From Agromyces sp. H66 (GTDB lineage: Bacteria; Actinomycetota; Actinomycetes; Actinomycetales; Microbacteriaceae): a stretch of DNA of 64,000 bases. A program made the position numbers and the translations under genes. Of the stretch, positions 1-8,609 are shown piece by piece; the stretch's first letter is position 1, and each line of letters begins with the position of its first letter. Location of the stretch: NCBI RefSeq assembly GCF_004959775.1, contig NZ_SJZG01000009.1, forward strand, positions 94,464 through 158,463. The letters are read 5' to 3'. The notes below the pieces were generated by a model. It worked only from the letters and a program-made list of their open reading frames with translations, was not told the origin of the DNA and made no database searches.

Positions 1-259
1 CCACGCCCTCGACTTCGGCCCGCGCTGCCGGAAGGAGAGCGAGCGCGTGGAGCAGATCATCGGGAGAGAGGTGAGCGGAGCGCCAGAGCGCGAACTGCGT
101 CAACTCCACGGCCGTGGGCGGTACCGGTTCAGGCCGCCACGGGCGAGCGCTCAGCCCATCGGCGCCAAGCGTGAGAAGCCGGTCCTGCGCGTCGCGTTCT
201 CGGCGCGCCTGCGCGTGGTCCCTCTCGGCCGACAGGTCGAATTCGTGCTTGCGTTCCAT
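1..259 (-). CDS. Small DNA-binding-like protein, N-terminal part only (runs off the window)
   Basis: An open minus-strand frame begins at an ATG at 259 and continues off the left edge, giving at least 86 residues. The N-terminus is charged and helical (MERKHEFDLSAERDHAQARR), followed by a segment rich in Leu and Ala (LTQFALWRSAHLSPDD). That pattern resembles short actinobacterial proteins that carry a helix-turn-helix further on, but the expected helix-turn-helix lies outside the window. It is divergent from the PEP-utilizing gene and shares a 45-bp palindromic intergenic region with it, so it may regulate that gene. The family assignment is a guess; that the frame is coding is more likely than not. 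Confidence 0.45.
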   Translation of the reverse strand, partial: MERKHEFDLSAERDHAQARRERDAQDRLLTLGADGLSARPWRPEPVPPTAVELTQFALWRSAHLSPDDLLHALALLPAARAEVEGV

Positions 260-277
260 GCATCCATCCTCGAGAAT

Positions 278-297
278 CAACATATTGTTGTCAACAA
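278..297. promoter_or_regulatory. Overlapping palindromes between divergent genes (candidate operator)
   Basis: Two perfect odd palindromes overlap here: CAACATATTGTTG (278-290) and TTGTTGTCAACAA (285-297). They occupy most of the short gap between the divergent start at 259 and the start at 305. This is the layout of a repressor site controlling both directions. The regulator could be the partial gene on the left. Confidence 0.55.
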
Positions 298-304
298 AAC
301 GTTG

Positions 305-1498
305 ATGGTTGAGGTTGTGGTCACGACTCTACGGAACGCGAAAGCGGACACCTGCGGCGGCAAGGCGGCGTCGCTGTCGACCATGCTGCGAGCGGGTCTG
401 CCGGTGCCAGACGGTTTCGTCGTGCCATTTGCCGCCTACCGCGCCGCTCGGAGTGACGCCGGCTTCTCGGTGCCCGAGGCGTTGCGGGAGGTGCTCGCGC
501 GGCGCCTTGCCGAGCTGGGCGACCCTCCGGCAGCCGTGCGCTCATCGGCCGCGGACGAGGACACCGCCGGCGCGTCGGCGGCCGGCCAGTACGAGAGCGT
601 GCTGGCCGTGCACGGCGCGCAAGCGGTCGCGGAGGCGATCCGGGTCTGCTGGGCGTCGTCGTCCTCGGCACGCGCCACCGAATACTGGCACCACCGGAAC
701 AGCGGCGCCGTGGACGGCGATCGGGACATGGCCGTGCTCGTCCAACGGATGATCGACGCCGAAGTGTCCGGCGTGATGTTCACTCCAGCCCGGCCCGAGG
801 ACGGCATTCGGATCGAGGCATCGTGGGGCCTGGGGGTCAGCGTCGTCGGGGGCAGCGTCACCCCCGACACCTATGAGGTGGCAACAGACGCAACCATCCG
901 GCGCACCATCGTGCGCAAGACGACACGCCTGGACCGCGATCGCCGCGGCGGCCTCACCGCCTCCGACGTGCCCGAGCTACAGCAGACACTCCCGACACTG
1001 GACGATGCGGCCGTCACGACCCTCACGGCTCTTGGACGCAGGATCGCGGGGCTTCTCGGTCAGCCCCAGGACATCGAATGGGCGATCGCAGACGGACAGG
1101 CGTGGATTCTCCAGGCGAGGCCGATCACCGCGTCCCTCCCTTCGCTGCCGGCACAGACCACCCCGACGGAAGGCGCGTCTCTGGCCGGGTCGCCGGGAGC
1201 CCACGGCGTCGTCACCGGGATCGCCCGCGTCCTGCGCGGCCCATCCGACTTCGCCCGCGTCCAGCCCGGAGACATCGTGATCTGCCCCTACACCGACCCC
1301 GCATGGACGCCCTTGTTCCGCGTCGTCGCCGCTGTCGTCACGGAGACCGGCGGGGTGCTCTCACATGCGGCGATCGTGGCCCGTGAGCATGGCATCCCCG
1401 CCGTCCTCGGCGTGCCACAGGCCACCGCCCGGATCCACGACGGCACCCGAATCACCGTCAACGGCACCGAGGGAACCGTCACCGCTGCACAGGACTGA
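305..1498 (+). CDS. PEP/pyruvate-binding domain protein (short PEP synthase-like enzyme)
   Basis: About 397 residues. The N-terminal two thirds look like the ATP-grasp nucleotide-binding domain of PEP synthase and pyruvate phosphate dikinase (GGKAASLSTMLRAGLPVPDG near the start, then VRSSAADEDTAGASAAGQYE). The C-terminal mobile domain carries the phosphohistidine motif in GGVLSHAAIVAREHGIPAV. It is roughly half the length of rifampin phosphotransferase or PEP synthase and lacks a separate PEP/pyruvate barrel, so the substrate is unknown. The frame stays open upstream to 47, but that part has no family similarity and overlaps the divergent gene. ATG 305 is preferred, though its ribosome site is weak. 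It is followed after 67 bp by a phosphatase gene on the same strand. Confidence 0.8.
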   Translation: MVEVVVTTLRNAKADTCGGKAASLSTMLRAGLPVPDGFVVPFAAYRAARSDAGFSVPEALREVLARRLAELGDPPAAVRSSAADEDTAGASAAGQYESVLAVHGAQAVAEAIRVCWASSSSARATEYWHHRNSGAVDGDRDMAVLVQRMIDAEVSGVMFTPARPEDGIRIEASWGLGVSVVGGSVTPDTYEVATDATIRRTIVRKTTRLDRDRRGGLTASDVPELQQTLPTLDDAAVTTLTALGRRIAGLLGQPQDIEWAIADGQAWILQARPITASLPSLPAQTTPTEGASLAGSPGAHGVVTGIARVLRGPSDFARVQPGDIVICPYTDPAWTPLFRVVAAVVTETGGVLSHAAIVAREHGIPAVLGVPQATARIHDGTRITVNGTEGTVTAAQD

Positions 1499-1565
1499 CG
1501 CCGACCACGCATTCAACAGAAAGGAAACGGGGCGATGGCGTAAGGCGCCGAGCTCCTGACAACTC

Positions 1566-2165
1566 ATGGCGACACGACATCTCTACATCGCACGACATGG
1601 CGACGCCGACGCATTCGGCGAGCTCACCGACACCGGCCGCGAGCAGGCAAGACTCCTCGGCCAGCGCCTCGCCCACCTTCCCATCGACGCGGTATGGCAC
1701 TCCCCGCTGCCGCGCGCCGCCGACACCGCACAGCAGGTGGTTGCCCAACTCCGGTCAGGAGCGTCTGTCGCTGAAGCTGCGGAGCTTGTCGACCATGTGC
1801 CGTATCTGCCGACGCCCGAGGAAACGCCCCGCGCCTGGGTGCGGTTCTTCGACGGCTACGACCTCGCAGAAGCCGCCGCCGGCAACCGGATCGCGCAGAG
1901 CCTGACCGCCCGGTTCGCCTCGCCACCCGAGCAGGCCGACGATGTGCACGAAGTGCTCATCACGCACACCTACCCGATCGCATGGCTCATCCGCGACGCC
2001 CTCGACGCGCCCCCGGCACGGTGGCTCGGCCTCAACAGCGCCAACACCGCGCTCACCGTCATCGAGTACCGTCCCGGCATTTCTGGCATCACCATGTTCA
2101 ACGACATGAGCCACCTCCCCGCCGAACTCCGCTGGACCGGATTCCCCAACGCCGCCCGGCCCTGA
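1566..2165 (+). CDS. Histidine phosphatase family protein
   Basis: The protein has 199 residues and the RHG signature right at the N-terminus (LYIARHGDADAFGELTDTG), where the His is the phosphate acceptor. The second conserved His lies near ITHTYPIAW around residue 139. Members act on phospho-sugars, phospho-proteins or other small phosphate esters, and the substrate cannot be told from sequence. The length is normal for the family. It probably follows the PEP-utilizing gene in one transcript; tRNA-Leu lies convergently downstream. Confidence 0.85.
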   Translation: MATRHLYIARHGDADAFGELTDTGREQARLLGQRLAHLPIDAVWHSPLPRAADTAQQVVAQLRSGASVAEAAELVDHVPYLPTPEETPRAWVRFFDGYDLAEAAAGNRIAQSLTARFASPPEQADDVHEVLITHTYPIAWLIRDALDAPPARWLGLNSANTALTVIEYRPGISGITMFNDMSHLPAELRWTGFPNAARP

Positions 2166-2251
2166 CCCTCGATCGTCTGCGTTCCCGCGACAACGCCCAA
2201 CTCGTCCCCACTGCTCGCAGGCCGATCGCCCAGGGGCCGAATTCACACTGG

Positions 2252-2335
2252 TGCGCGAGGGGGGACTTGAACCCCCACACCCTTGCGAGTACTGGCACCT
2301 GAAGCCAGCGCGTCTGCCAATTCCGCCACTCGCGC
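2252..2335 (-). tRNA. tRNA-Leu (anticodon CAG)
   Basis: Read on the minus strand, an 84-nt class II tRNA starts GCGCGAGT and ends CTCGCGCA. A 7-bp acceptor stem pairs fully, the D-arm is GGCGGAATTGGCAGACGC, a long variable arm is present and the T-loop is GTTCAAGTC. The anticodon loop contains CAG at 2301-2299. The 3' CCA is not encoded. Confidence 0.96.
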
Positions 2336-2635
2336 ACGTGGGGCGCACCGAAGTGCGCCAACCAACCGAGGTTATCACCCCGACCCCGGGAATCGCCATT
2401 CGGCGGCGGCCGGCGCCGGCTCGCGACATCCACTGCTCCGGTTGCAGGGCGAATCACGCGACACGCGGTGTCCGCACGGCGCGTCGCGAGGTTCTTCCTT
2501 CGACTCGAAGAATGCAGGCCGAGCGACCCTTCGGGATTGCTTCGAGTTCCGCTGCCACTTGCGCTCGCCCCGGCGCACGGGAATAGCATCGATCAGCGGG
2601 TCCGGTGCCCCGACCGACACGATGAGAGGACGACC

Positions 2636-3508
2636 GTGACCTCGCCCGACGCCTCCCCAGACATTCCCCCGGAATCCATGACTCCCCCTGCCTCGTCTTC
2701 CGACCCCCGCGACGTCGACCTCAGCGGCATCCGCGGCTACCTCTTCGACCTCGACGGCGTGCTCACGCCGACCGCCGTCGTGCACATGCACGCCTGGTCG
2801 CGCCTGTTCACGCCGTACCTCGAAGAGCACGGCGCCGCGCCGTACACCGACGCCGACTACTTCGCCCACATCGACGGCAAGCCCCGCTACGACGGGGTGC
2901 GCAGCCTGCTGGCCAGCCGCGGCATCGTCGTGCCCGAGGGCGAGGTGACGGATGCCCCGTCCGCCGACACCGTGCACGGACTCGGCAACCGCAAGAACGA
3001 CGCCTTCAACGCCACGCTCGCCGAGGAGGGCGTCGAGGCCTACCCGGCGAGTGTCGCGTTCCTCGACGCCGTACAGGCGAGCGGATGCCACGTGGCCGTC
3101 GTCTCGAGCTCGAAGAACGCGCCCGCCGTGCTCGAGGCCGCCGGCCTCGCCGACCGGTTCGAGGTCGTCGTCGACGGGGCCGTGGCCGCGCGGGAGGGCC
3201 TGCCCGGCAAGCCCCAGCCCGACACATTCGAGCGCGCCGCCGAACTGCTGGGGCTGCCGACCACCGTGTGCGCGGTCGTCGAGGACGCCGAGTCCGGCGT
3301 GAAGGCGGGAGCCGCGGGCGAGTTCGGCATCGTGATCGGCGTCGACCGCGGCGTCGGGCGCCACACGCTCGCCGAACTCGGCGCCGACGTGATCGTCGAC
3401 GAGCTCGATGAGCTCATTCCCGCGGTCGAGCGCGCCGCGGCAACCGCTTCGACGGGCTCAGCGACCGAGGCCGCATTCCCCAGCACGATCCGGGAGGAAC
3501 CGGTATGA
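2636..3508 (+). CDS. HAD-family beta-phosphoglucomutase-like phosphatase/mutase
   Basis: About 290 residues from a GTG at 2636, chosen because GAGAGGA lies just upstream at 2624-2630. The nucleophile motif is FDLDGVLTPTAVVHMHAW, with the two Asp typical of the HAD-IA beta-PGM group. The sugar-phosphate core follows (VVSSSKNAPAVLEAAGL, then KPQPDTFERAAELLG and VVEDAESGVKAG). Beta-PGM converts beta-glucose 1-phosphate to glucose 6-phosphate. The stop overlaps the start of the GH65 phosphorylase gene (ATGA). That enzyme would release beta-glucose 1-phosphate, so the pair forms a disaccharide phosphorolysis route. An N-terminal Pro/Ser-rich stretch of about 30 residues is extra to the family. Confidence 0.88.
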   Translation: MTSPDASPDIPPESMTPPASSSDPRDVDLSGIRGYLFDLDGVLTPTAVVHMHAWSRLFTPYLEEHGAAPYTDADYFAHIDGKPRYDGVRSLLASRGIVVPEGEVTDAPSADTVHGLGNRKNDAFNATLAEEGVEAYPASVAFLDAVQASGCHVAVVSSSKNAPAVLEAAGLADRFEVVVDGAVAAREGLPGKPQPDTFERAAELLGLPTTVCAVVEDAESGVKAGAAGEFGIVIGVDRGVGRHTLAELGADVIVDELDELIPAVERAAATASTGSATEAAFPSTIREEPV

Positions 3509-6015
3509 GGTTCGCTGATCATGATCCGTTGAATCGGACTCGGTTCCCGGTCGATGAGTGGGCGTTGGTCGAGCACGAGTTCGGTGAGGACGACATGGGT
3601 CGTACCGAGACGTTGTTCGCGGTGGGTAACGGGTACCTGGGGTTGCGGGGCAATGTCGAGGAGGGCCGGGACGGTCATTATCACGGCACGTTCGTGAACG
3701 GGTTCCACGAGACGTGGCCGATCCGGCATGCGGAGGAGGCGTTCGGGTTCGCGCGGGTCGGGCAGACGATCGTGAACGTCCCGGACGCGAAGATCATCCG
3801 CCTGTACGTCGATGACGAACCGTTGGTGCTGACCGAGGCCGAGTTGCTGTCGTATGAGCGGCGGCTGGATTTCCGGCTCGGGACGTTGAACCGGTCGATC
3901 CAGTGGCGTACCCCGTCGGGCAAGCGGGTGCTGATCACGAGCCGGCGGATGGTGTCGTTCACCGACCGTCACCTCGCGGTCCTGGACTACGAGGTCGAGT
4001 TGCTCGACGCGGATGCCGCGGTCACGATCACGTCCCACATCCTGAACCGGCAGGACGGTCGTGACGAGTACCGGTCCGGGGTGCCCGAGACGGCGGCCGG
4101 GTTCGATCCGCGGAAGGCGGAGCAGTTCAACGAGCGGGTCCTGCAGCCGCGCTATCAGCGCGCCGAGAACGCGAGGTACCTGCTCGGCTACCAGACCACG
4201 AACTCGGGCATGGCGATCGCGGTCGGCGCGGAGCACTCGATCGCGACCGAGAACCCGTACACCGAGACCGGCTCGATCGGCGACGACCTCGCCAAGCACA
4301 TCTACCGGGTGCACGCCAGCCGCGGCAACCCGATCCGGATCACGAAGACGATCACGTACCACACCGCCCGCAAGGTGCCCTCCCGGGAGCTCGTCGACCG
4401 CGCCGACCGCACCCTGGACCGGGCCGCGGAACTCGGCGTCGCGGAGGTCTTCGACCAGCAACGCGCCTGGCTCGATGACTTCTGGACCCGCTCCGACGTC
4501 GAGATCGCCGACCAGCCCGCGATCCAGCAGGCCACCCGCTGGAACCTGTTCCAACTCGCGCAGGCCACCGCCCGCACCGACGGCGGCGGCGTCGCCGCGA
4601 AAGGGGTCTCCGGCTCCGGATACGGCGGCCACTACTTCTGGGACAGCGAGATCTACGTCCTCCCGTTCCTCTCCTACACCGCCCCGATCGTGGCCCGCAA
4701 CGTGCTCCGCTTCCGGCAACGCATGCTCGACGCCGCCCGCGCCCGCGCGATGGAACTGAACCAGCACGGCGCCCTGTTCCCCTGGCGCACCATCAACGGG
4801 CAGGAATCATCCGCGTACTACGCCGCCGGGACCGCGCAGTACCACATCGACGCGGACATCTCCTACGCCCTCTGCCAATACGTCGCCGCGACCGGCGACG
4901 AGGACTTCCTCGCCCGCGGCGCGATCGACATCCTCGTCGAAACCGCACGCATGTGGGAAGACCTCGGCTTCTGGCGCTCCAACGCCGACGACGTGTTCCA
5001 CATCCACGGCGTCACCGGACCCGACGAATACACCACCGTCGTCAACGACAACCTCTACACCAACGTCATGGCCCGCGCGAACCTCGCCGCCGCCGCGGCC
5101 GCGGTCGACAACCTCCAGATCCACGACCCCATCGCGTACCACAAACTCGTCCAACGCCTCGGCGTCACCCCCGGCGAAGTCGCCGGCTGGCGCCGAGCGG
5201 CCGCGCACATGCACATCCCCTACGACCCGCAACTGGGCATCCACCCCCAGGACTCCGCGTTCCTGCAGAAAGAACTCTGGGACCTCGAGAACACCCCCGA
5301 AGACCGCCGCCCCCTGCTCCTGCACTACCACCCCCTCGTCATCTACCGCTTCCAAGTCCTCAAACAAGCCGACGTCGTCCTGGCCCTCTACCTCCAAGGC
5401 GACCGCTTCACAAGCGACGACAAACGCGCGAACTTCGAGTACTACGACCCCCTGACCACCGGCGATTCCACCCTCTCCGCGGTCGTGCAATCCATCATCG
5501 CCGCCGAAGTCGGCTACCACGAACTCGCGATCCGATACTTCCGCTCCGCCCTGTTCGTCGACCTCGCCGACCTCCACAACAACACCGCCGACGGCGTCCA
5601 CGTCGCCTCCACCGGCGGCGTCTGGTCCACCCTCGTCGCCGGCTTCGGCGGATTCCGCGACCACAACGGCACCATCACCTTCGACCCACGCCTACCCGAC
5701 GACTGGACCCGCCTCACCTTCCGCATCACCCTCCACGGCACCCGCATCCGCACCACCCTCGAACCCGACACCATCACCTTCACCATCGAAACCGGCGACC
5801 ACGCACACGTCCGCGTCCGCGGCACCGACATCCACATCACCCCAGACGCACCCGTCACCATCCCCCTCGACGGACAAGGACCACGCCTCTACGGCGCCCC
5901 CACCATGCGCGACGTCACCGGCACCCGCCGCGCCGACGGCACCCTGCTCACCGCATCGATTCCCACGCTGTCGCTCGACGTGGACGAGGAGGAATTGTCC
6001 TTGGGCGTGGACTGA
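3505..6015 (+). CDS. Glycoside hydrolase family 65 protein (maltose/trehalose/kojibiose phosphorylase type)
   Basis: 836 residues, a typical GH65 length. The N-terminal beta-sandwich (VGNGYLGLRGNVEEG) leads to the helical barrel with YFWDSEIYVLPFL and the catalytic acid in HGVTGPDEYTTVVNDN, where Glu follows GPD. A His-rich phosphate-binding stretch (LLLHYHPLVIYRFQVLKQAD) and a C-terminal beta-sheet domain follow. It cleaves an alpha-linked glucose disaccharide with phosphate to beta-glucose 1-phosphate. Which disaccharide is not decidable. It overlaps the upstream beta-PGM gene by 4 bp. The codon use is odd: the first third prefers G-ending codons (ttg, ggg, gcg), the last third almost only C-ending ones. 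Confidence 0.9.
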   Translation: MRFADHDPLNRTRFPVDEWALVEHEFGEDDMGRTETLFAVGNGYLGLRGNVEEGRDGHYHGTFVNGFHETWPIRHAEEAFGFARVGQTIVNVPDAKIIRLYVDDEPLVLTEAELLSYERRLDFRLGTLNRSIQWRTPSGKRVLITSRRMVSFTDRHLAVLDYEVELLDADAAVTITSHILNRQDGRDEYRSGVPETAAGFDPRKAEQFNERVLQPRYQRAENARYLLGYQTTNSGMAIAVGAEHSIATENPYTETGSIGDDLAKHIYRVHASRGNPIRITKTITYHTARKVPSRELVDRADRTLDRAAELGVAEVFDQQRAWLDDFWTRSDVEIADQPAIQQATRWNLFQLAQATARTDGGGVAAKGVSGSGYGGHYFWDSEIYVLPFLSYTAPIVARNVLRFRQRMLDAARARAMELNQHGALFPWRTINGQESSAYYAAGTAQYHIDADISYALCQYVAATGDEDFLARGAIDILVETARMWEDLGFWRSNADDVFHIHGVTGPDEYTTVVNDNLYTNVMARANLAAAAAAVDNLQIHDPIAYHKLVQRLGVTPGEVAGWRRAAAHMHIPYDPQLGIHPQDSAFLQKELWDLENTPEDRRPLLLHYHPLVIYRFQVLKQADVVLALYLQGDRFTSDDKRANFEYYDPLTTGDSTLSAVVQSIIAAEVGYHELAIRYFRSALFVDLADLHNNTADGVHVASTGGVWSTLVAGFGGFRDHNGTITFDPRLPDDWTRLTFRITLHGTRIRTTLEPDTITFTIETGDHAHVRVRGTDIHITPDAPVTIPLDGQGPRLYGAPTMRDVTGTRRADGTLLTASIPTLSLDVDEEELSLGVD

Positions 6016-6081
6016 GCGGGGGCGTTCCCAGCCGCTCGGGCTACCATGTCACACAATCACGGAAACCGGATCGGGAGACCT

Positions 6082-6825
6082 GTGGGCCTACTGGACAACT
6101 TCGAGAAGGGTCTCGAGCGCGCCGTCAACGGCGCATTCGCGAAGACCTTCCGCTCGGGGCTGCAACCCGTCGAGATCACCGCGGCACTCAAGCGCGAGAT
6201 CGACACGAAGGCGGCGGTCGTCTCACGCGACCGCGTCCTCGTGCCGAACACGTTCTCGGTGCGGATGTCGCCGGCCGACCATGACCGCATGGCCGGACTC
6301 GGTCCCGCCCTCATCGACGAGCTCACCGATCTCGTGCAGAAGCACGCCGCGAGCCAGCGCTTCCAGTTCGCGGGCGGCATCTCGATCGCGCTGCAGTCCG
6401 ACCCCGGCCTCACCGAGGGCATGGTGCAGGTCGACTCACGCAACGTGAAGGGGCAGGTCGCCTGGACCCCGGTGCTCGACGTGGGCGGCACCCGCTACCC
6501 GATCCTCAAGGGCCGTACCGTCATCGGCCGCGGCAGCGAGGCCGATGTCACGCTCGACGACTCCGGGGCGTCGCGCCGCCACGCCGAGGTGCAGTGGGAC
6601 GGCACGCGCGCCCGCGTCCGCGACCTCGGCTCCACGAACGGCACCCAGCTGAACGGCGCCCCGGTGAAGGACGCCGTGCTGGAACCCGACTCCGTCATCA
6701 CCATCGGCCGCTCCCGCATCGTCTTCCGCGTCCTCGCCCAGGCGTCCGCCCCGGCTCCCGGGGGGCGTTCCGACCCCGCCACCCAACGCCATGACATGGG
6801 CGGATTCTGGGGGCCCGGCGAATGA
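6082..6825 (+). CDS. fhaA: FHA domain protein with DUF3662 (FhaA)
   Basis: 247 residues from a GTG at 6082 preceded by CGGGAGA. This start gives the family's usual beginning (GLLDNFEKGLERAVNGAFAK). An ATG at 6046 is in frame but would add an atypical tail. The DUF3662 domain covers roughly residues 1-110 and a C-terminal FHA domain roughly 145-235 (GRGSEADVTLDDSGASRRHA, DLGSTNGTQLNG). FHA domains bind phosphothreonine, and FhaA is a known partner of the Ser/Thr kinases in this conserved operon and links them to peptidoglycan synthesis. It is the first gene of the fhaA-to-pknB operon and its stop overlaps the next start. Confidence 0.92.
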   Translation: MGLLDNFEKGLERAVNGAFAKTFRSGLQPVEITAALKREIDTKAAVVSRDRVLVPNTFSVRMSPADHDRMAGLGPALIDELTDLVQKHAASQRFQFAGGISIALQSDPGLTEGMVQVDSRNVKGQVAWTPVLDVGGTRYPILKGRTVIGRGSEADVTLDDSGASRRHAEVQWDGTRARVRDLGSTNGTQLNGAPVKDAVLEPDSVITIGRSRIVFRVLAQASAPAPGGRSDPATQRHDMGGFWGPGE

Positions 6826-7373
6826 GCGAACTCACCCTCCTGGTCCTCCAGCTCGGATTCCTCCTGCTGCTCTGGGTCTTCGTCTTCGCGATCGTGTACG
6901 CCCTCCGCAGCGACCTCTTCGGCCAACGGGTGCGCAAGCTCCAGCCCGATGCCGCCGCCGCGGCGCCGGTCGCGGCATCCGCCTTCCCGAGTGCCGGCGG
7001 CTCCGCCGGCGTGGCGACCGAGGCCGTCTCCCACCCGGCCGCACCGGCGTCCGGCCCCGGCGGCGAGACCGCGTCGACCGAGAACGCCGCACGGCTCGTG
7101 ATCACGAGCGGCCAGAAGGCCGGTGCCGAGTTCCCGCTCGGCCGCGACGAGATCACGATCGGCCGCTCCAGCGACTCGGCGATCATCATCCGCGACGACT
7201 ACACCTCCACCCACCACGCCCGACTCATGCTGTGGAACGGCCGCTGGATGATCCAGGACCTCGATTCCACGAACGGCACCTTCCTCAACGGCTCCCGAGT
7301 GACCGTGCCGACCCCGATCCCGCTCGGAGCCACGGTGAAGGTCGGAGCGACGACGTTCGAGCTGCGGCGGTAG
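6822..7373 (+). CDS. fhaB: Membrane-anchored FHA domain protein (FhaB/FipA)
   Basis: 183 residues. One N-terminal transmembrane helix (about residues 4-25, LLVLQLGFLLLLWVFVFAIV) is followed by an Ala/Pro-rich linker and a C-terminal FHA domain (IGRSSDSAIIIRDDYTSTHH, DLDSTNGTFLNGSRV). In mycobacteria the orthologue FipA links kinase signalling to cell division. It starts within the fhaA stop codon (ATGA at 6822) and ends 3 bp before pstP, which points to translational coupling across the operon. Confidence 0.92.
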   Translation: MSELTLLVLQLGFLLLLWVFVFAIVYALRSDLFGQRVRKLQPDAAAAAPVAASAFPSAGGSAGVATEAVSHPAAPASGPGGETASTENAARLVITSGQKAGAEFPLGRDEITIGRSSDSAIIIRDDYTSTHHARLMLWNGRWMIQDLDSTNGTFLNGSRVTVPTPIPLGATVKVGATTFELRR

Positions 7374-7376
7374 CCC

Positions 7377-8609
7377 ATGGCGACGGTCAAGGCGAGCGCC
7401 GCGGTCTCGCACGTCGGGCGCATCCGCTCGAACAACCAGGACTCCGGCTACGCCGGACGCCACCTCTTCCTGGTGGCCGACGGCATGGGCGGCCACGCCG
7501 GCGGCGATGTGGCGAGCGCGATCGCGACGACCCGCATCGCCGACGCCGATCAGGAGTACCCCTCGGCACCGGATGCCGCGGCCGCCCTCGAGGGCGCCCT
7601 GGTCGCCGCCAACCGGCAACTCGCCGAGACCGTGGCCGAGCACTCGGAGCTCACCGGCATGGGAACCACGGTGAGCGCGCTGCTCGTGCAGGGCGACCGG
7701 GTCGTGATCTCGCACATCGGCGACTCGCGCATCTACCTGCTGCGCTCGGGCGAGCTCAGCCAGATCTCCACCGACCACACGTTCGTGCAACGGCTCGTCG
7801 ACGCCGGGCGCATCACGGCCGAGGAGGCGATGGTGCACCCGCGGCGCTCGGTGCTCATGCGCGTGCTCGGCGACGTGGAGAGTTCGCCCGAGATCGACTC
7901 GATGGTGCTGGACACGCGCCCCGGCGACCGCTGGATGCTCTGTTCCGACGGCCTGTCCGGCGTGGTCTCGTTCGAGGACCTGCACGAGTTCCTCTCGGCC
8001 GACACCGGGGCGAGGCAGGTCGCCGACCGGCTCGTGAAGGCCTCCCTCGACGGGGGCGCGCCCGACAACGTCACCGTCGTGGTGGTCGACATCGGCGAGC
8101 CCCCCGCGCCGGCGACGCCGCCACTCGTGGTCGGCTCGGCGGCGGCCCCGCTCGCGTTCGGCGCGGCGGCGGAACCGGTGCGACCCCGGGGCATCCGCCT
8201 GGCGCCGTTCCGGCCGCACCCCGTGCAGGAGACGCACTTCGAGCCCGACTCCGAGGACTACTTCGACGAGATCATCGAAGAGGACGAACGTCGGCGTCGG
8301 CGTCGGCGCTTCATGTGGACCTTCTGGATCGTCCTGCTCATCGGGGCCATCGTGACGACGTTCGTGCTCGGCTACCAGTGGACGCAGACGCGCTACTATG
8401 TGGGCGAATCGAACGGCAGGGTGGCCATCTTCCAGGGCATCCAGCAGGACCTCGGCCCCATCTCGCTGCACGAGCTCCACACCGAGACCACGATCGACAT
8501 GGCCGACCTGCGAACCTACGACCAGCAGCGCGTGGAGCAGACCATCAGTGCGGGCTCATTCGCCGAGGCCTACCGCATCGTGCAGCGACTGGAGGAATCC
8601 GTTGACTGA
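7377..8609 (+). CDS. pstP: PP2C-family Ser/Thr protein phosphatase (PstP)
   Basis: 410 residues. The cytoplasmic PP2C domain (about 1-240) has the metal-binding motifs SNNQDSGY, VADGMGGHAGGD, GDSRIYLL, SDGLSG and DNVTVVVVD. A linker leads to one transmembrane helix near 311-335 after a run of Arg, then a short extracellular tail. It dephosphorylates the kinases and substrates of PknA/PknB encoded downstream. The next gene begins 8 bp before its stop. Confidence 0.95.
   Translation: MATVKASAAVSHVGRIRSNNQDSGYAGRHLFLVADGMGGHAGGDVASAIATTRIADADQEYPSAPDAAAALEGALVAANRQLAETVAEHSELTGMGTTVSALLVQGDRVVISHIGDSRIYLLRSGELSQISTDHTFVQRLVDAGRITAEEAMVHPRRSVLMRVLGDVESSPEIDSMVLDTRPGDRWMLCSDGLSGVVSFEDLHEFLSADTGARQVADRLVKASLDGGAPDNVTVVVVDIGEPPAPATPPLVVGSAAAPLAFGAAAEPVRPRGIRLAPFRPHPVQETHFEPDSEDYFDEIIEEDERRRRRRRFMWTFWIVLLIGAIVTTFVLGYQWTQTRYYVGESNGRVAIFQGIQQDLGPISLHELHTETTIDMADLRTYDQQRVEQTISAGSFAEAYRIVQRLEESVD

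Noticed and set aside
3040..4767. 575-codon minus-strand frame opposite the GH65 gene
   Set aside because: It is a shadow produced by the skewed third codon positions of the real plus-strand genes; no domain or ribosome site.
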